Assembly: GCA_026874595.1 (NCBI GenBank)
Contig: JAPPUL010000085.1
Span: 143,287 to 207,286 of the forward strand
Reading direction: 5' to 3'
DNA from: Sipunculus nudus
Lineage: Eukaryota; Annelida; Sipuncula; Golfingiida; Sipunculidae
DNA: 64,000 nucleotides
The notes under the pieces are model-generated. The model was not told the origin of the DNA, did no database searches, and saw only the letters and a program-made list of their open reading frames with translations. Shown in pieces: positions 1 to 8,522 of this stretch (positions are counted from its first letter, which is position 1; each line of letters begins with the position of its first letter). The position numbers were made by a program, and so were the translations under genes.

Positions 1-2827
1 CCTTAATATCTTCTGAAACTCCTTCAGCATTTGCACCCTCTTTAACTGAATAATTTAAAAGCACTTTAAATACATAATCATCCTTACTGAAGACCTCCTC
101 TGCATATTCCTCCTCTCCATCCTCAGCCTTATCCTTATCTACAAACCCTCTCAACCAGCTCCTTAATTCCTCATTCACAGTATATAATATGTAAAATAAA
201 TAATCTGCCCAACTTGTACTCGTCCTTACATCGTAAAAACCATTAGGCTCCAATATTATTTGACTTGATAAAATAAGCTTCCTTTGTGCTCGGGTCAGCG
301 CAACGTATAAAAGACGTTTGAGCTCGGATATCTCTTCTTTTGTTTCTTCATATCTAAGATAGTTATACAGTATATTTTCTAATCCCAACTTCGACCTTTC
401 ATTCTCTTCTACAAAAGATTTAAGCACTATACCAAAAGCTTCATCTATATACACATTCTCTTTACTAACATGTCTTTGCAACCCAAGATTTGGTATTATT
501 ACTACCGGATATTCCATCCCCTTTGATTGATGTATTGTTGTTAGTACTACTTTGTCTGACAATAAATCATAACCAAGATTATTATCCCTACCTTCTGATA
601 ACCTATATATATACTCTATTACCTCTTTTAAGGTACTTTCCCCTTCCGACAATACAAAATCTTTAAGCTTTAATAATAATATTCGAAGTCGCTCATTTGC
701 TATATCTCCCCCATCCAGACTCGATAATACTACCCTATATTTACTCCTTGTAAGAAAACCATTTAATAGCTCGTCTGCTCCTAACTTGTTCCTTTCTACT
801 CTATAATATTTTAATAATTTTGAAAGACGGCTTATCTTTTGTCGCTCTTCTTTTTCCAAGAACTCATTCTCTTCGTAGTTTGAAAAACCTCTTAATACGC
901 TTTGTCTAATATATCCTCCTCCTAAAGATACTTCCTCCTTCCTATAAGTTAAATATAAAAGGCTTATATCTTTTATCCCGCAGAATGGTGACCTTAATAC
1001 GCTTGTTAGTGCTTTTTCATCTTCTTCGTCATTTAATAGCTTTAATATGTTTAAACTATCTACTATCTCTTGGCTTTTATAAAAATTAGCGTCTCGTTGT
1101 TGGACATAAGGTATGCCCGCTTTTGTTAATGTATTTGCATATATTTTGACTTTTGTCATTGTTCGAAAAAGAAGTACTATATCTCCATATTTACAAAAAC
1201 CCTTTAATACCATATCTTTTATCCGCTTAGATATACCATCAGCTTCTTTTTCAAGACTCTTTTTTCCCTCATACAACAGTATTTCTACTCCAACATCATC
1301 TACATCCCCTTCTACAAAGCCAGCCCCGCCAAACTTACTAGACGCATATCCTGGCTCATAAGACTCATAGGAATATCTCATAAGCTCATTAAATACCATA
1401 TTATTATAGGATATTATGTCTTTTCTACTACGATAGTTATTATTTAGATTTATTGTTATGTCTGTTTCCTTCTTTAAATCAGCAAACATCTTCATATCCG
1501 CTCCTCGAAATCTATATATTGATTGCTTCTCATCCCCTACCATAAAGAAATTTATCCTGTCTCCTTCTTCCCTACCTTCTACATTCAATAAACCTCGTAA
1601 AAGCTTCATCTGTTGCTGATCTATATCCTGTACCTCATCCACCATAAGGTAGTTTATCTCGTTCCTTATTGCCAAACTAGAAAAACCATCTCCCACCCCA
1701 ACTACTAATTCTAATGCTCGCTTTTGCATCTGTCCAAAAGTTAGACTATTGCCATTTATCCAGTCATATAATATCTTATCCCTTAAATTACCTTCTAAAA
1801 GCCAGCCTCTAAGCATTTCGTATAATTTAACTACTAACTTAGTTACCTCTCTATCTAATGTTATATCAAAATCTTCTGTCTTAAATAAAGCCTCCGGTAA
1901 TCTCCAAGATATTAGATTCGCAAACCTTGTGTAGGTTAACTTTAGCTTCTTTGCCGCTTTTTTATCTATACCTTTTAACAGTACCTTATTAGAGTCTTCA
2001 TAGGCATAGATAGGCTTTAAAAGCCGATACGTTATATCCTCAGACTTACAAGAGAATAAGAGCTTAAGAGACTCTAACAACTCATTTATATTCCCGTTCT
2101 TTTCCTCAACACCAAATAATCCATCTTCTAACTCCATCTCAAAAACACTGTACTCTTTTGCAATATCTATACGCCTTTCTACAAACCTAGATGCCGCCTC
2201 CCTTCGTCGCTTTAAAAGAGTTTCTTCTAAATCTTTTGACTCTATATATTTATACTCCCACCCTTGCCCTTCATTAATCAATAGATCTGTCAACATCTTT
2301 ATGATTTGTCTTGGAGAATAATAGCTTAATATCCTCTTTATAACTTCTCTAGCCTCCAAAGAGCCTTTATTCTCAACTATATTTTCAAACTTATCTTTTA
2401 TATAAATTTCAAGCCTATATAAAAGGTAATCTTCATCTAGTACATAGAAATTAGGATCTAGTCCAAGCTCATAGGCATTCTCACGAACTATTTTTGCACA
2501 GTATGAGTGTATCGTCGATATGTTTACCCTATTATAAGAGCGCTTTAGCGTATTCCAATATTCAAATTCATCCCCTTCACTACACTCAAGACGCTTTACT
2601 AGCCCATTATATATCCTTTCTCGCATCTCGTTTGCTGCCTTGTCTGTAAACGTCATTGCAACTATTTTAGACGCATTAAGACGCTTCTTATCTAATATAT
2701 TTAGGTATCTTTCTACCAACACTGCCGTTTTTCCTGTCCCCGCTGAGGCATTTACATAAACACTCTTTTCTATCTCTTCTACTGCTTTTTGCTGCTCATC
2801 ATTTAATCCTATTTCGTATCCCGACAA
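1..2827 (-). CDS. UvrD/RecB-family helicase (AddA-like), 3' end outside the window
   Basis: This is an ATP-dependent DNA helicase of superfamily 1, most like AddA of the AddAB double-strand-break repair enzyme. I translated parts of the minus frame by hand. A Walker A stretch near the N-terminus reads NASAGTGKT, followed by a TFTDKAANEMR motif. A motif III (VGDEKQSIYRFRGA) lies near base 1510, and a TTIHQSKGMEYPVV motif and a YVALTRAQ motif come later. The same frame is open at the start, in the middle and at the left edge, so about 940 codons are visible and the gene continues beyond base 1. The start is probably TTG at 2827, behind a GGAAGGAAGG ribosome site. The AddA-type nuclease domain would lie outside the window, so AddA versus a stand-alone UvrD-like helicase stays open. 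Confidence 0.85.
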   Translation of the reverse strand, partial: MSGYEIGLNDEQQKAVEEIEKSVYVNASAGTGKTAVLVERYLNILDKKRLNASKIVAMTFTDKAANEMRERIYNGLVKRLECSEGDEFEYWNTLKRSYNRVNISTIHSYCAKIVRENAYELGLDPNFYVLDEDYLLYRLEIYIKDKFENIVENKGSLEAREVIKRILSYYSPRQIIKMLTDLLINEGQGWEYKYIESKDLEETLLKRRREAASRFVERRIDIAKEYSVFEMELEDGLFGVEEKNGNINELLESLKLLFSCKSEDITYRLLKPIYAYEDSNKVLLKGIDKKAAKKLKLTYTRFANLISWRLPEALFKTEDFDITLDREVTKLVVKLYEMLRGWLLEGNLRDKILYDWINGNSLTFGQMQKRALELVVGVGDGFSSLAIRNEINYLMVDEVQDIDQQQMKLLRGLLNVEGREEGDRINFFMVGDEKQSIYRFRGADMKMFADLKKETDITINLNNNYRSRKDIISYNNMVFNELMRYSYESYEPGYASSKFGGAGFVEGDVDDVGVEILLYEGKKSLEKEADGISKRIKDMVLKGFCKYGDIVLLFRTMTKVKIYANTLTKAGIPYVQQRDANFYKSQEIVDSLNILKLLNDEEDEKALTSVLRSPFCGIKDISLLYLTYRKEEVSLGGGYIRQSVLRGFSNYEENEFLEKEERQKISRLSKLLKYYRVERNKLGADELLNGFLTRSKYRVVLSSLDGGDIANERLRILLLKLKDFVLSEGESTLKEVIEYIYRLSEGRDNNLGYDLLSDKVVLTTIHQSKGMEYPVVIIPNLGLQRHVSKENVYIDEAFGIVLKSFVEENERSKLGLENILYNYLRYEETKEEISELKRLLYVALTRAQRKLILSSQIILEPNGFYDVRTSTSWADYLFYILYTVNEELRSWLRGFVDKDKAEDGEEEYAEEVFSKDDYVFKVLLNYSVKEGANAEGVSEDIK

Positions 2828-2895
2828 ACAACTTTACCTTCCTTCCTTTTTTTCCTTCCTTAAACTATATTATAAAAACTTCTCTATAAAAACTT

Positions 2896-3786
2896 CTAAA
2901 AACTGCCCAGAAACTGTATCTCACATTCCATGTCTATCTCTCGTTCTGCCTTCACCTTCCCCTTTACATAATTTATTAGCTTTAAAACATCTTCTGAACT
3001 CCCTACTCCGCCATTTATTATGAAATTAGCATGTTCCTCTGATATCTTTACATCTCCAAAGTCCTTTCCCTTTAGACCTACCTCATCTATTAGCTTACCC
3101 GCGGGTAGCCCAAGTTCATAATCATTCTTAAATACACAGCCCGCACTCCTATACCTATATTGCTTGCTTTTAACTCGATGCTTCTTATTCTCTAGCATCT
3201 TTTCCCTAATCGCTTCCTTCTCTCCCCAAACAACAGCAAAATATGTTGCGTATATCTTATCTGACAAACGCTTTTGGAAAACGCTTTCTTTATAACTATA
3301 TTTAAGTTCCTCCCCTTCATACACCCTCCACCTAAGACTTTCATAATCTAGAACCTCAACCTCTTTTACTATCTCTTCCATACTCCCCCCAAACGCCCGG
3401 GCATTCATATACGTAGACCCCCCAACCGTTCCAGGCATCCCATACAAAAACTCAAAACCTCTTATCCCATGTTTTAGACAATATAAAGATACATCCGTAT
3501 TACTACAGCCCGATTCAACCACTAATATATCTCCTCTTCGCTCTATTTTTGACATTTCTATTGTGATTATTGCCCCGCCTTCGTAGTATTTATCTCCTAT
3601 CAAAACGTTACTTCCCGCCCCTATTACAAAATGTGGGAGTCTCTTTCCTTTTATGTAGCTAAAACTTTTTAGAAACTCCTCCCGATCCCTTGGCTTTAAG
3701 ATATACTTTACTACCCCGCCTATTTTAAATGTAGTTGCATCAGCTATTGACACATTCTCTTGAATCTCCATCCTTTTGCATCCCAC
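2896..3786 (-). CDS. murB: UDP-N-acetylenolpyruvoylglucosamine reductase MurB
   Basis: MurB is the FAD enzyme that reduces UDP-GlcNAc-enolpyruvate to UDP-MurNAc in cytoplasmic peptidoglycan precursor synthesis. At 296 residues it has the length of a type II MurB. Seen in the translation: the TFKIGG start of the FAD domain, GAGSNVL, the GMPGTVGG loop, SAGCVFKN (the proton donor position is Cys instead of the usual Ser, as in some type II enzymes), and the C-terminal EEHANFIIN motif. The frame opens at GTG (3786). An in-frame ATG at 3771 is an alternative, and neither has a clear ribosome site at normal spacing. It lies 68 bases downstream of the helicase start region, on the same strand as most of its neighbours. 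Confidence 0.95.
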   Translation of the reverse strand: MGCKRMEIQENVSIADATTFKIGGVVKYILKPRDREEFLKSFSYIKGKRLPHFVIGAGSNVLIGDKYYEGGAIITIEMSKIERRGDILVVESGCSNTDVSLYCLKHGIRGFEFLYGMPGTVGGSTYMNARAFGGSMEEIVKEVEVLDYESLRWRVYEGEELKYSYKESVFQKRLSDKIYATYFAVVWGEKEAIREKMLENKKHRVKSKQYRYRSAGCVFKNDYELGLPAGKLIDEVGLKGKDFGDVKISEEHANFIINGGVGSSEDVLKLINYVKGKVKAEREIDMECEIQFLGSF

Positions 3787-3944
3787 ATACTCATAATCAA
3801 AAGCATTTTTTTCTTCCTCTTAGACCATGTTCCTCTATTGCTCTTCCTTACTCAACTTCTCATTTATAACACTTATATATATTAGGATTTATATTCTTTA
3901 TTTTGTATGCTCTTTAGTATGCTCTTTAATGCTATTTATGAACA

Positions 3945-4736
3945 CTACAAATCTTGCTCCAACGTTAGTATCTTCTCCTTTATTGAAGACGCTTCTTCGT
4001 AGTTTTCATTGTATATTGCAAAAAATTTCTTCGTATACAAATTCACAAGCTTATCTCCTATTAGCCCTGGCATAAAAAGTACTGAAAGAAAATTATCTAT
4101 ATCGTATTTATTCTCTTCATTCAATTTTGTAATTACATTTACGATCTTTTTCCTTGATAAGCTTTTACGCCGCCCCTCATACTCTTCACTATAATCTACT
4201 TCCTTACCTCCCTCCTCATCCCCTATAACCCCTTCCAAAACATCTTGTACTATAATAGCATCGCCTATCTCTTCGATTCTATCATACACCGCCTCTTTTC
4301 GCATATCCTCACGCATCTCCTTACTCAACTTCTCAAGCAAGCGCAATCTTTCCTTCTCCGATAATCCTTCTTCCAAAAGTTCAAACCGCCCCCTATACAT
4401 TTCCGCATACTCCTCTATTACACTATTATATGCTTCTATCTCCTTATTGTAAAACGATGTCAAATCATCACCTACATCTTGTGGAAACTCCATCTCCCCT
4501 GCATATACAACATCACATTGGACTCCTCTTATCCGCATAAATAACTCTTCTATTGAGCTCATAGGCACTGGTGGAAATGTCGCTGTCAACAACTTCCCAT
4601 CTACCGTCAAAGGGGATACCGTAAAGTTAATTGCAAATATACTACACCCAGGGACTATCGGATTATCTTCCTTTACATCCCAATATATTATCCCACTACC
4701 TACCAAGTTGTCTATATCTCCTCTTCTTAATATCAT
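3945..4736 (-). CDS. Uncharacterised 263-residue protein with a C-terminal UVR-like motif
   Basis: I do not recognise the family. The N-terminal 110 residues look globular. The middle (about 100-190) is very rich in Glu, Lys and Arg and probably helical or coiled coil. The last 25 residues (YNENYEEASSIKEKI) resemble the UVR motif, a short helical hairpin in UvrB/UvrC that also appears in regulatory proteins and in some bifunctional-nuclease-domain proteins. I could not find a clear nuclease domain. It lies between murB and fliN on the same strand, with gaps of about 150 bases on each side. A role in DNA repair is only a guess from the motif. Confidence 0.6.
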   Translation of the reverse strand: MILRRGDIDNLVGSGIIYWDVKEDNPIVPGCSIFAINFTVSPLTVDGKLLTATFPPVPMSSIEELFMRIRGVQCDVVYAGEMEFPQDVGDDLTSFYNKEIEAYNSVIEEYAEMYRGRFELLEEGLSEKERLRLLEKLSKEMREDMRKEAVYDRIEEIGDAIIVQDVLEGVIGDEEGGKEVDYSEEYEGRRKSLSRKKIVNVITKLNEENKYDIDNFLSVLFMPGLIGDKLVNLYTKKFFAIYNENYEEASSIKEKILTLEQDL

Positions 4737-4886
4737 AGTAATCTTTTCGCTTAATTTATATCTCAGATTTGGCTGCCTAATATAAACTCTTTAAAAAAAA
4801 GGAAACCATTATATTAATATAACTCAATTGCCTTAGAAAACTAATAGTTTTTTAACTCTCGATCTTTTGTTAGATTTTTGCCAGGC

Positions 4887-5387
4887 TTACGATAATTCAA
4901 ACTTAAGTCTATCTTCTATATCTACTATATCTACTATCTTTACTCCAAAATTCCCGTCTATTGCAACTATTTCCCCATACGCTATTAATCTATTATTTAC
5001 CATTATATCTACATATTCTCCATTAAGCTTATCAAGTTCAACTATTGCACCAGCGGAAAGCTCAAGTACCTCATCCACTAACATCTTTGTTCGCCCTATC
5101 TCAACCGATAAATTCATCTTAACATCAAGCAATAACGCCATGTTCTCTACACTCTCTATCTCAAACTCGCTAACGCTAGTTTGCCCCTTAACCACTGGAC
5201 CCCCTACTATATCATCCCCTCCTCTACCACTTGAAAGCTCCTCAGCCCCATCCTTTACCTTCCCAACTTCCTCTTCCCCTGCTTTACTCTCTTCAGTCGA
5301 TTTCGATTTCCCTTCTTCCATCTCAATTTCACTCAATAGCGAATCTAAATCCTCCTGACTTAATGACCCCTCGATACTATCTGACAT
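4887..5387 (-). CDS. fliN: Flagellar motor switch protein, FliN/FliY type
   Basis: FliN builds the lower C-ring of the flagellar motor and helps control rotation and export. Residues 1-20 contain LSQEDLDSLL, which resembles the CheY-binding peptide found at the N-terminus of FliM and FliY. Residues 20-80 are an acidic, Gly/Ser-rich linker. Residues about 85-166 form a SpoA domain (LLDVKMNLSVEIGRT, then LDKLNGEYVDIMVNNRLIAYGEIV, split by typical spacing). At 166 residues it is longer than a minimal FliN and shorter than FliY. No other flagellar gene is in the window, so the gene stands apart from a flagellar operon. It shows that the organism is, or recently was, motile. Confidence 0.9.
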   Translation of the reverse strand: MSDSIEGSLSQEDLDSLLSEIEMEEGKSKSTEESKAGEEEVGKVKDGAEELSSGRGGDDIVGGPVVKGQTSVSEFEIESVENMALLLDVKMNLSVEIGRTKMLVDEVLELSAGAIVELDKLNGEYVDIMVNNRLIAYGEIVAIDGNFGVKIVDIVDIEDRLKFELS

Positions 5388-5728
5388 TTACTCCACCTCG
5401 TTTTATTGCTTTTTACTTCTATTCTAGGAGACTCGCCCATCTTTATCCTCTATTCCACTCCTATCATTTTAATATTTAACATCTCTTTTGAAACTTATCA
5501 TCGTAACATTATTCAGTATTCTAAATTATTTATTAATTGCATATTTGCTTTATTTTTACTTTAGGCTTTCTTATCTTACTTTTTTAGCCTTTTTTAAAAC
5601 CATTATTACTTTCTTTTTACTATATTTTCATATTTAAAATATAATAAGTCGACAATCCTTGCATATATTTATTTCTACCGCCTATTATGGTAGATAGCTA
5701 GGTTGTTAACAATGTTAGAGGGTTTTAT
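5388..5728. other. Intergenic region between divergent fliN and a plus-strand gene
   Basis: These 341 bases are very AT-rich and hold no convincing reading frame on either strand. Because the flanking genes diverge, promoters for both should lie here. One plus-strand candidate is listed separately. Confidence 0.6.
5659..5688 (+). promoter_or_regulatory. Putative sigma-70-type promoter for the gene at 5729
   Basis: TTGCAT (5659-5664) and TATTAT (5683-5688) are separated by 18 bases. The predicted transcription start lies about 35 bases before the ATG, upstream of an AGAGGG ribosome site. This comes from pattern reading only, and such matches are frequent in AT-rich DNA. Confidence 0.4.
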
Positions 5729-6109
5729 ATGATCTTTCAAATTTATACCGTTGATAAAAATATTCCCAAACACAAATTCTCCTCAAAGGAAATTAAACTA
5801 AGAGATACTTTACTTTTGCTCTTAAACCCTTTTCCCATACATCGCCTTCGCATTAGAAAAGATTATTCTATCGACATAAACGAAATTAGCATCGATATTG
5901 AACTCGATTCTATTATTACTTCTGAGGCCATTTATAATAAAATCGCTCATAGAATTTTCAAAATTATGCAGCTTGACCTAGTTAGCTTACATAATAATTC
6001 TCCCAAAACTAATTTCCCCTACTTCTTCTATGGCGAGAAAGATATTCTCGGATACAATTGCAGCATCTTCCTTGACGTCCCAAAAAAAGCTTATATAATA
6101 AAACCATAA
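5729..6109 (+). CDS. Hypothetical protein, 126 residues
   Basis: I do not recognise this protein. It has no membrane segment or signal peptide. It is rich in Ile, Lys, Asp and Asn, with alternating hydrophobic stretches (SIDINEISIDIELDS) that suggest beta strands. The ATG at 5729 follows AGAGGG at a spacing of about six bases and a plausible promoter at 5659-5688, which supports it as a real single gene. It converges with the penicillin-binding protein gene on the other strand. Its coding strand is rich in pyrimidines, like several other plus-strand genes here (yqeK, Memo, U32, aroB, class V aminotransferase). Confidence 0.6.
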   Translation: MIFQIYTVDKNIPKHKFSSKEIKLRDTLLLLLNPFPIHRLRIRKDYSIDINEISIDIELDSIITSEAIYNKIAHRIFKIMQLDLVSLHNNSPKTNFPYFFYGEKDILGYNCSIFLDVPKKAYIIKP

Positions 6110-6122
6110 TATTTAATTTTTT

Positions 6123-6173
6123 TGTAAAACCCCGCTTCGTAAAACCCCACTTTGTAAAAACTCACTTCGTAAC
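6123..6173 (+). repeat. Imperfect tandem repeat, three units of about 16-17 bases
   Basis: Three copies of a unit like TGTAAAACCCCGCTTC follow one another between the hypothetical gene and the penicillin-binding protein gene. The last copy overlaps the final codons and stop codon of the latter (minus strand, stop at 6162). The copies differ by a few bases. The pattern fits replication slippage. Confidence 0.75.
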
Positions 6174-7790
6174 TATAAAGCCATTGTCAAGTAACTTCAT
6201 CGTCAAATCCCTAAATACTGGAGCCGCAACTCCTGCTGCTGACTTTGGCCCTTTTTGAGGATTCCTCATAAAAACAAGCACTGTTAATATTTTTTCATTA
6301 TACGGGACAAAGCCTATAAACGATGTGTTTACTTTGTCCTTTGAAAAGGACTTTTCTTCTATATTATATATATTGCTTGTACTCGTTTTGCCCGCAAGGT
6401 CAAGACCCTTTATCATTGCGTTATGTCCTGTCCCCCCTTCTTCTAATACCCCTCTTAGCAAAGTATATATCTTATCTGACGTCTTTTTAGATAATATCCG
6501 TCTGCCATCATCTTCACTCTTATCTAATTTAAGATCTTCTCCTCTACTATTTGTTATTCGCTTTACTATCTTAGGCTTATACAATAAACCACCATTTGCA
6601 AAAACTCCTGCCTTGCTCGTCAACTGGATTAGCGTGACCCCCAATTCATAACCTATTGACAACATAGACTTCGATAACTTATTTATATCTTTTAACCTCG
6701 GTATACGTCCTACTATCTCTCCCGGTAAGTCTATCCCTGTCTTTTTCCCAAAACCATACTCCTTTAGATATTTATAAAACTTTAACCTATCAAGTAAAAA
6801 AGATGCCTTCACTATGCCTACATTACACGATTTCCTTATTACATCCCCTAAGCTTATCCTTCCATGCTCCTTATGGCACCTTATAAGTCGGCCGCGTACC
6901 TTTATACTCCCTGGACAATAAAAATACTTATCTTCACTAAGTAATCCCTCTTCAAATAACATTCCTGCTGTGAATACTTTCATTATTGAGCCCGGTGAGT
7001 AGTAACTCGATATCCCTTTATTTAAGAAAAGTCCTTTTGCATATTTACTGTACTCGTTATTATTATATCTTGGATAGTTTGTAAACGCTCTTATCTCTCC
7101 GCTACCGCTTTCCATGATTATTATACTTCCCTCATCTGCTCCATACTTTAATATATTATTACGAAGCACCAACTCTGATACCTTTTGTATGTCATAATCT
7201 ATTGTTAGGTATATATTATTTCCCTTCTTTAGAAAATCTCTAAAAGCCTCACCTCCTCCCATATCTCCTGCTCTAAGCTCCTTTTCATAGTAATACTCTA
7301 TCCCCTCTATCCCTTCGTTATCTATATTTGTAAAGCCAAGTACATGCGACAATAACTCCTGAGGATAGACTCGCTTATACTCTTCCCTTACATATATCCC
7401 TTCCATGTTTAAATTCCTTATCTCAGTTGCTTGCTCTCCTTTTATCCTCCGTTTTAACCAATTAAAACTCTTGTTTAAATTAAACTTCTCTATTAGTCGC
7501 TTCTCTTTTATCCCAAGTAGATTTGCAAGCTTGCCTAGTTTCTCTTTAAGCTCTTTTTCATCGAAATCTTTCGGATTTGCAAATATTGAATAACTTAACT
7601 CATTTGTTGCAAGTACTCGCCCCCGCAGGTCGTATATGTCCCCTCTTAAACTAGTTATTCCTTTATTGATTAATCCCTTTGTCTGGCCTCCTGATAGGGC
7701 AATGTATATAAAACGCACACTGACTGCCATAAAAAGCAGTACTATAATAAGCAGTATAAATATATATCTAGATTTGTTTGGTAGCACCAT
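6162..7790 (-). CDS. Class B penicillin-binding protein (FtsI/SpoVD/PBP2 type)
   Basis: This is a peptidoglycan transpeptidase anchored in the inner membrane with its catalytic domain in the periplasm. Residues 8-30 form one membrane segment. The PBP dimerisation domain follows (RGDIYDLRGRVLATN), then the transpeptidase domain. That domain has the catalytic SxxK (SPGSIMK), the SCN triad (SCNVG) and a KTS motif (AGKTSTS) where KTG is usual. The 542 residues match FtsI-type enzymes. The usual neighbours of ftsI (mraW, ftsL, murE) are absent, so division versus elongation cannot be assigned from context. The stop codon lies inside a tandem repeat. Confidence 0.9.
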   Translation of the reverse strand: MVLPNKSRYIFILLIIVLLFMAVSVRFIYIALSGGQTKGLINKGITSLRGDIYDLRGRVLATNELSYSIFANPKDFDEKELKEKLGKLANLLGIKEKRLIEKFNLNKSFNWLKRRIKGEQATEIRNLNMEGIYVREEYKRVYPQELLSHVLGFTNIDNEGIEGIEYYYEKELRAGDMGGGEAFRDFLKKGNNIYLTIDYDIQKVSELVLRNNILKYGADEGSIIIMESGSGEIRAFTNYPRYNNNEYSKYAKGLFLNKGISSYYSPGSIMKVFTAGMLFEEGLLSEDKYFYCPGSIKVRGRLIRCHKEHGRISLGDVIRKSCNVGIVKASFLLDRLKFYKYLKEYGFGKKTGIDLPGEIVGRIPRLKDINKLSKSMLSIGYELGVTLIQLTSKAGVFANGGLLYKPKIVKRITNSRGEDLKLDKSEDDGRRILSKKTSDKIYTLLRGVLEEGGTGHNAMIKGLDLAGKTSTSNIYNIEEKSFSKDKVNTSFIGFVPYNEKILTVLVFMRNPQKGPKSAAGVAAPVFRDLTMKLLDNGFIVTK

Positions 7791-7862
7791 GTCTTAAAAT
7801 AATCCTATTATTCTTTCTTATGACGGTTTTTTATTTATTTTATATTAATAATTATTTACTAT

Positions 7863-7907
7863 CTAAGATTAATAACTCTAAGATTAATAACTCTAAGACT
7901 AATAACT
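7863..7907 (+). repeat. Three tandem 15-base units
   Basis: CTAAGATTAATAACT occurs at 7863-7877 and 7878-7892, with a one-base variant at 7893-7907. It lies in the short divergent gap between the penicillin-binding protein gene and yqeK, so copy number could affect the promoters there. That effect is an inference. Confidence 0.9.
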
Positions 7908-7944
7908 TAATATTCACATTCTTGGAATAGCTCTTACAAGCATT

Positions 7945-8520
7945 ATGGATAGGGAACATATTTTAATTGACAAAATTAAAGCATACATTAAAAAGCATCT
8001 TGAATATAGTAGATATTTACACTCTATTGAAGTTGCAAGGACTGCTTGCAAGATTGGTCTTGCTCATAACCTAGATATTAATACGCTCCATATTGCGGCG
8101 CTCCTTCATGATTGTGCAAAACACCTTCCCTTAGAGCAGCTTAAAGAATATTGTATAAAACATAATCACAAGCCCTCCTCCCTTGAGGCAAGTTCTCATG
8201 CTTTTTTACATGCAAAGGTTTCTGCCATAATTGCAACCAATATTTTCAACATTAAAGATCACAACATTATTAATGCTATCAAAAGTCATACTCTTGGCAG
8301 GGTCAATATGTCTATTTATGAAGAAGTTATTTTTGTTGCTGACTTTTGTGAGCCAACTAGAAATATTGTTCAAGCTCAAAATATTATTACACTTGCTCTT
8401 TCTAACATTAAAAAAGCCGTCTTTGCTGTCATTTCAAATAAATTACAATTCCTTATAAATAAAGGCCTTTTTATTCATCCGCAAAGCATTGATGTTTACA
8501 ACAAATACCATATATACTAA
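7945..8520 (+). CDS. yqeK: HD-domain phosphohydrolase, YqeK-like
   Basis: YqeK proteins are HD-domain enzymes that hydrolyse symmetrical dinucleoside tetraphosphates such as Ap4A. Seen: HSIEVARTA near residue 26, the metal-binding HD pair in ALLHDCAKHLP, a later histidine in SHAFLHAKV, and HTLGRVNMSIYEEVIFVAD, which matches the HTTGRxxMS..E.I.YLAD block of the family. The 191 residues are the usual length. nadD, its common neighbour, is not present. No Shine-Dalgarno sequence precedes the ATG. The gene ends two bases before the stop of nrdJ on the opposite strand. Confidence 0.85.
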   Translation: MDREHILIDKIKAYIKKHLEYSRYLHSIEVARTACKIGLAHNLDINTLHIAALLHDCAKHLPLEQLKEYCIKHNHKPSSLEASSHAFLHAKVSAIIATNIFNIKDHNIINAIKSHTLGRVNMSIYEEVIFVADFCEPTRNIVQAQNIITLALSNIKKAVFAVISNKLQFLINKGLFIHPQSIDVYNKYHIY

Positions 8521-8522
8521 AT

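Noticed and set aside
3945-4736. Bifunctional nuclease (DUF151) call
   Set aside because: Only the C-terminal UVR-like motif is convincing. I could not recognise the nuclease domain in the N-terminal half.
4867-5358. 163-residue plus-strand frame opposite fliN
   Set aside because: Low-complexity Ser/Thr/Pro-rich translation, no ribosome site, and it is fully covered by a clear FliN gene on the other strand.
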